Assembly: GCA_903929475.1 (NCBI GenBank)
Contig: CAIYUV010000139.1
Coordinates: 1-42,241 of the forward strand
Direction of reading: 5' to 3'
Source: an uncultured Spartobacteria bacterium
GTDB taxonomy: Bacteria > Verrucomicrobiota > Verrucomicrobiia > Chthoniobacterales > Chthoniobacteraceae
Length of the DNA: 42,241 nucleotides
Below are positions 41,600 through 42,241 of the stretch, piece by piece. The notes under the pieces were generated by a model. That model saw nothing but the letters and a program-made list of their open reading frames with translations. It did no database searches and had not been told where the DNA came from. Numbering within the stretch: the first letter of the stretch is position 1; each line of letters opens with the position of its first letter. The position numbers and the translations under genes are program-made.

Positions 41600-42241
41600 T
41601 TAATCTTCCCACTCGTCGGGGTTTTTCAGGAAGACGCGGAATTTCTTTTTATCCATCGCCTTTTCGTAAGCCTCCTCCGGCGCAATCTTCGAGGCGCGCA
41701 GCAGTTCCATAATGGCGTCGTCGAGCGGCTGATTGCCCTTCTTTTTCCCTACCTGCATCATGCCGGTGATTTGGTGCGTTTTACCTTCGCGAATGAGGTT
41801 CGCGATCGGGCTGTCAACGACTAGAACTTCGAGTGCCGCACACCGGCCCGGCTTGTCTATGCGTTTGAAGAGATTCTGCGCTACGATTCCGCGAAGCGAC
41901 TCGGAAAGTCCGCTGCGGATTTGGTTCTGCTGTCCGGCGGGGAATACATCAATGATACGATCAATTGTTTTTGGTGCGCTGGGTGTGTGTAGGGTGCCAA
42001 ATACAAGGTGACCTGTCTGCGCCGCGGTCAGTGCGAGTTCGACGGTCTCCAAGTCGCGCAACTCGCCGACGAGGATGATGTCCGGGTCTTCGCGAAGTGC
42101 ACCGCGCAATGCGGAACTGAACGACTTCGTATGCACGCCGACTTCGCGATGGTTGATGAGGCTCTGCTGACTTTTGTGAACGAACTCGATCGGGTCCTCG
42201 ACAGTGAGGATGTGATCTTTGCGGTGCAGGTTCGCCCAGTC
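41600..42241 (-). CDS. pilT: PilT-type retraction ATPase (5' end outside window)
   Basis: The C-terminal 213 residues of a twitching-motility ATPase. The first visible part is KDHILTVEDPIEFVHKSQQS, the Asp box, followed by REVGVHTKSFSSALRGALRE, Walker B DPDIILVGELRD and the His box TGHLVFGTLHT. DRIIDVFPAGQQNQIRSGLS is the classic PilT stretch. The AIRNLIREGK-type motif appears as IANLIREGKTHQITGMMQVG, the part that governs retraction in PilT. The Walker A lies beyond the right edge. Gene order pilT - pilU-like - pseudo-receiver on the minus strand suggests one operon. A GTG inside the conserved region is not a start. Confidence 0.93.
   Translation of the reverse strand, partial: DWANLHRKDHILTVEDPIEFVHKSQQSLINHREVGVHTKSFSSALRGALREDPDIILVGELRDLETVELALTAAQTGHLVFGTLHTPSAPKTIDRIIDVFPAGQQNQIRSGLSESLRGIVAQNLFKRIDKPGRCAALEVLVVDSPIANLIREGKTHQITGMMQVGKKKGNQPLDDAIMELLRASKIAPEEAYEKAMDKKKFRVFLKNPDEWED

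Overview
The window looks like chromosomal DNA from a high-GC member of the PVC group, most likely Verrucomicrobiota. No rRNA is present, so this rests on gene content: a DUF1501 protein with a twin-arginine leader, a PSCyt1/DUF1549/DUF1553 cytochrome protein, a multi-haem PA14 cytochrome next to a sorbosone-dehydrogenase-like propeller, a formylglycine sulfatase, a GQSNM-type acetyl esterase and many secreted proteins of unknown function. I found no tRNA, rRNA, CRISPR array, transposase or integrase.

Layout. 1-3.2 kb (minus strand): the start of a glycine-rich RRM protein, then a marR - tolC-like - pgeF operon. 3.3-8.3 kb (plus): a lone receiver protein, then a five-haem PA14 cytochrome followed 3 bp later by a propeller protein. 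8.3-8.8 kb (minus): trpG/pabA. 9-14.4 kb (plus): two small secreted proteins and a compact polysaccharide-export set (outer-membrane barrel, Wza-type OPX, Wzc-type copolymerase/tyrosine kinase). 14.4-18.6 kb: a DUF1501 protein, a low-GC pair of small lipoproteins flanked by a 17-bp direct repeat, a repeat-rich gap, and a HEAT-THUMP-methyltransferase fusion. 18.6-23.2 kb (plus): a tightly packed set of cupredoxin-like protein, hybrid histidine kinase, porin and small channel-like protein. 23.2-24.0 kb: no confident gene, but three kinds of repeat. 24-29.5 kb (minus): a very large Ala/Gln/Gly-rich secreted protein, an N,N-dimethylformamidase-like protein and a leucine-rich-repeat membrane protein. 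29.8-33.2 kb: a Fur-family regulator converging on the cytochrome/DUF1553 protein. 33.3-35.0 kb (minus): a small lipoprotein/membrane pair, a repeat copy, a frameshifted gene remnant and a DnaJ-class protein. 35.1-39.5 kb (plus): sulfatase, acetyl esterase and transglutaminase-like protein, ending in a clear terminator. 39.9-42.2 kb (minus): two PilT-type ATPases and a degenerate receiver protein; the first ATPase is cut by the window edge.

How the genes fit together. The cytochrome, propeller, DUF1501, DUF1553, sulfatase and esterase genes suggest an organism that degrades and oxidises complex sulfated or acetylated glycans outside the cytoplasm. The polysaccharide-export set and the pilus-retraction genes suggest surface attachment and gliding or twitching.

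The most unusual items are: a 15-unit, 21-bp tandem array that begins inside the last codons of the channel-like gene and encodes heptads in frame past its stop codon; the cupredoxin-kinase-porin-channel operon; the tyrosine kinase with Asn in place of the Walker B Asp; the 17-bp repeats bracketing a low-GC lipoprotein cassette at the end of the DUF1501 gene; and a dispersed hairpin repeat found in two intergenic regions, one copy abutting a pseudogene.
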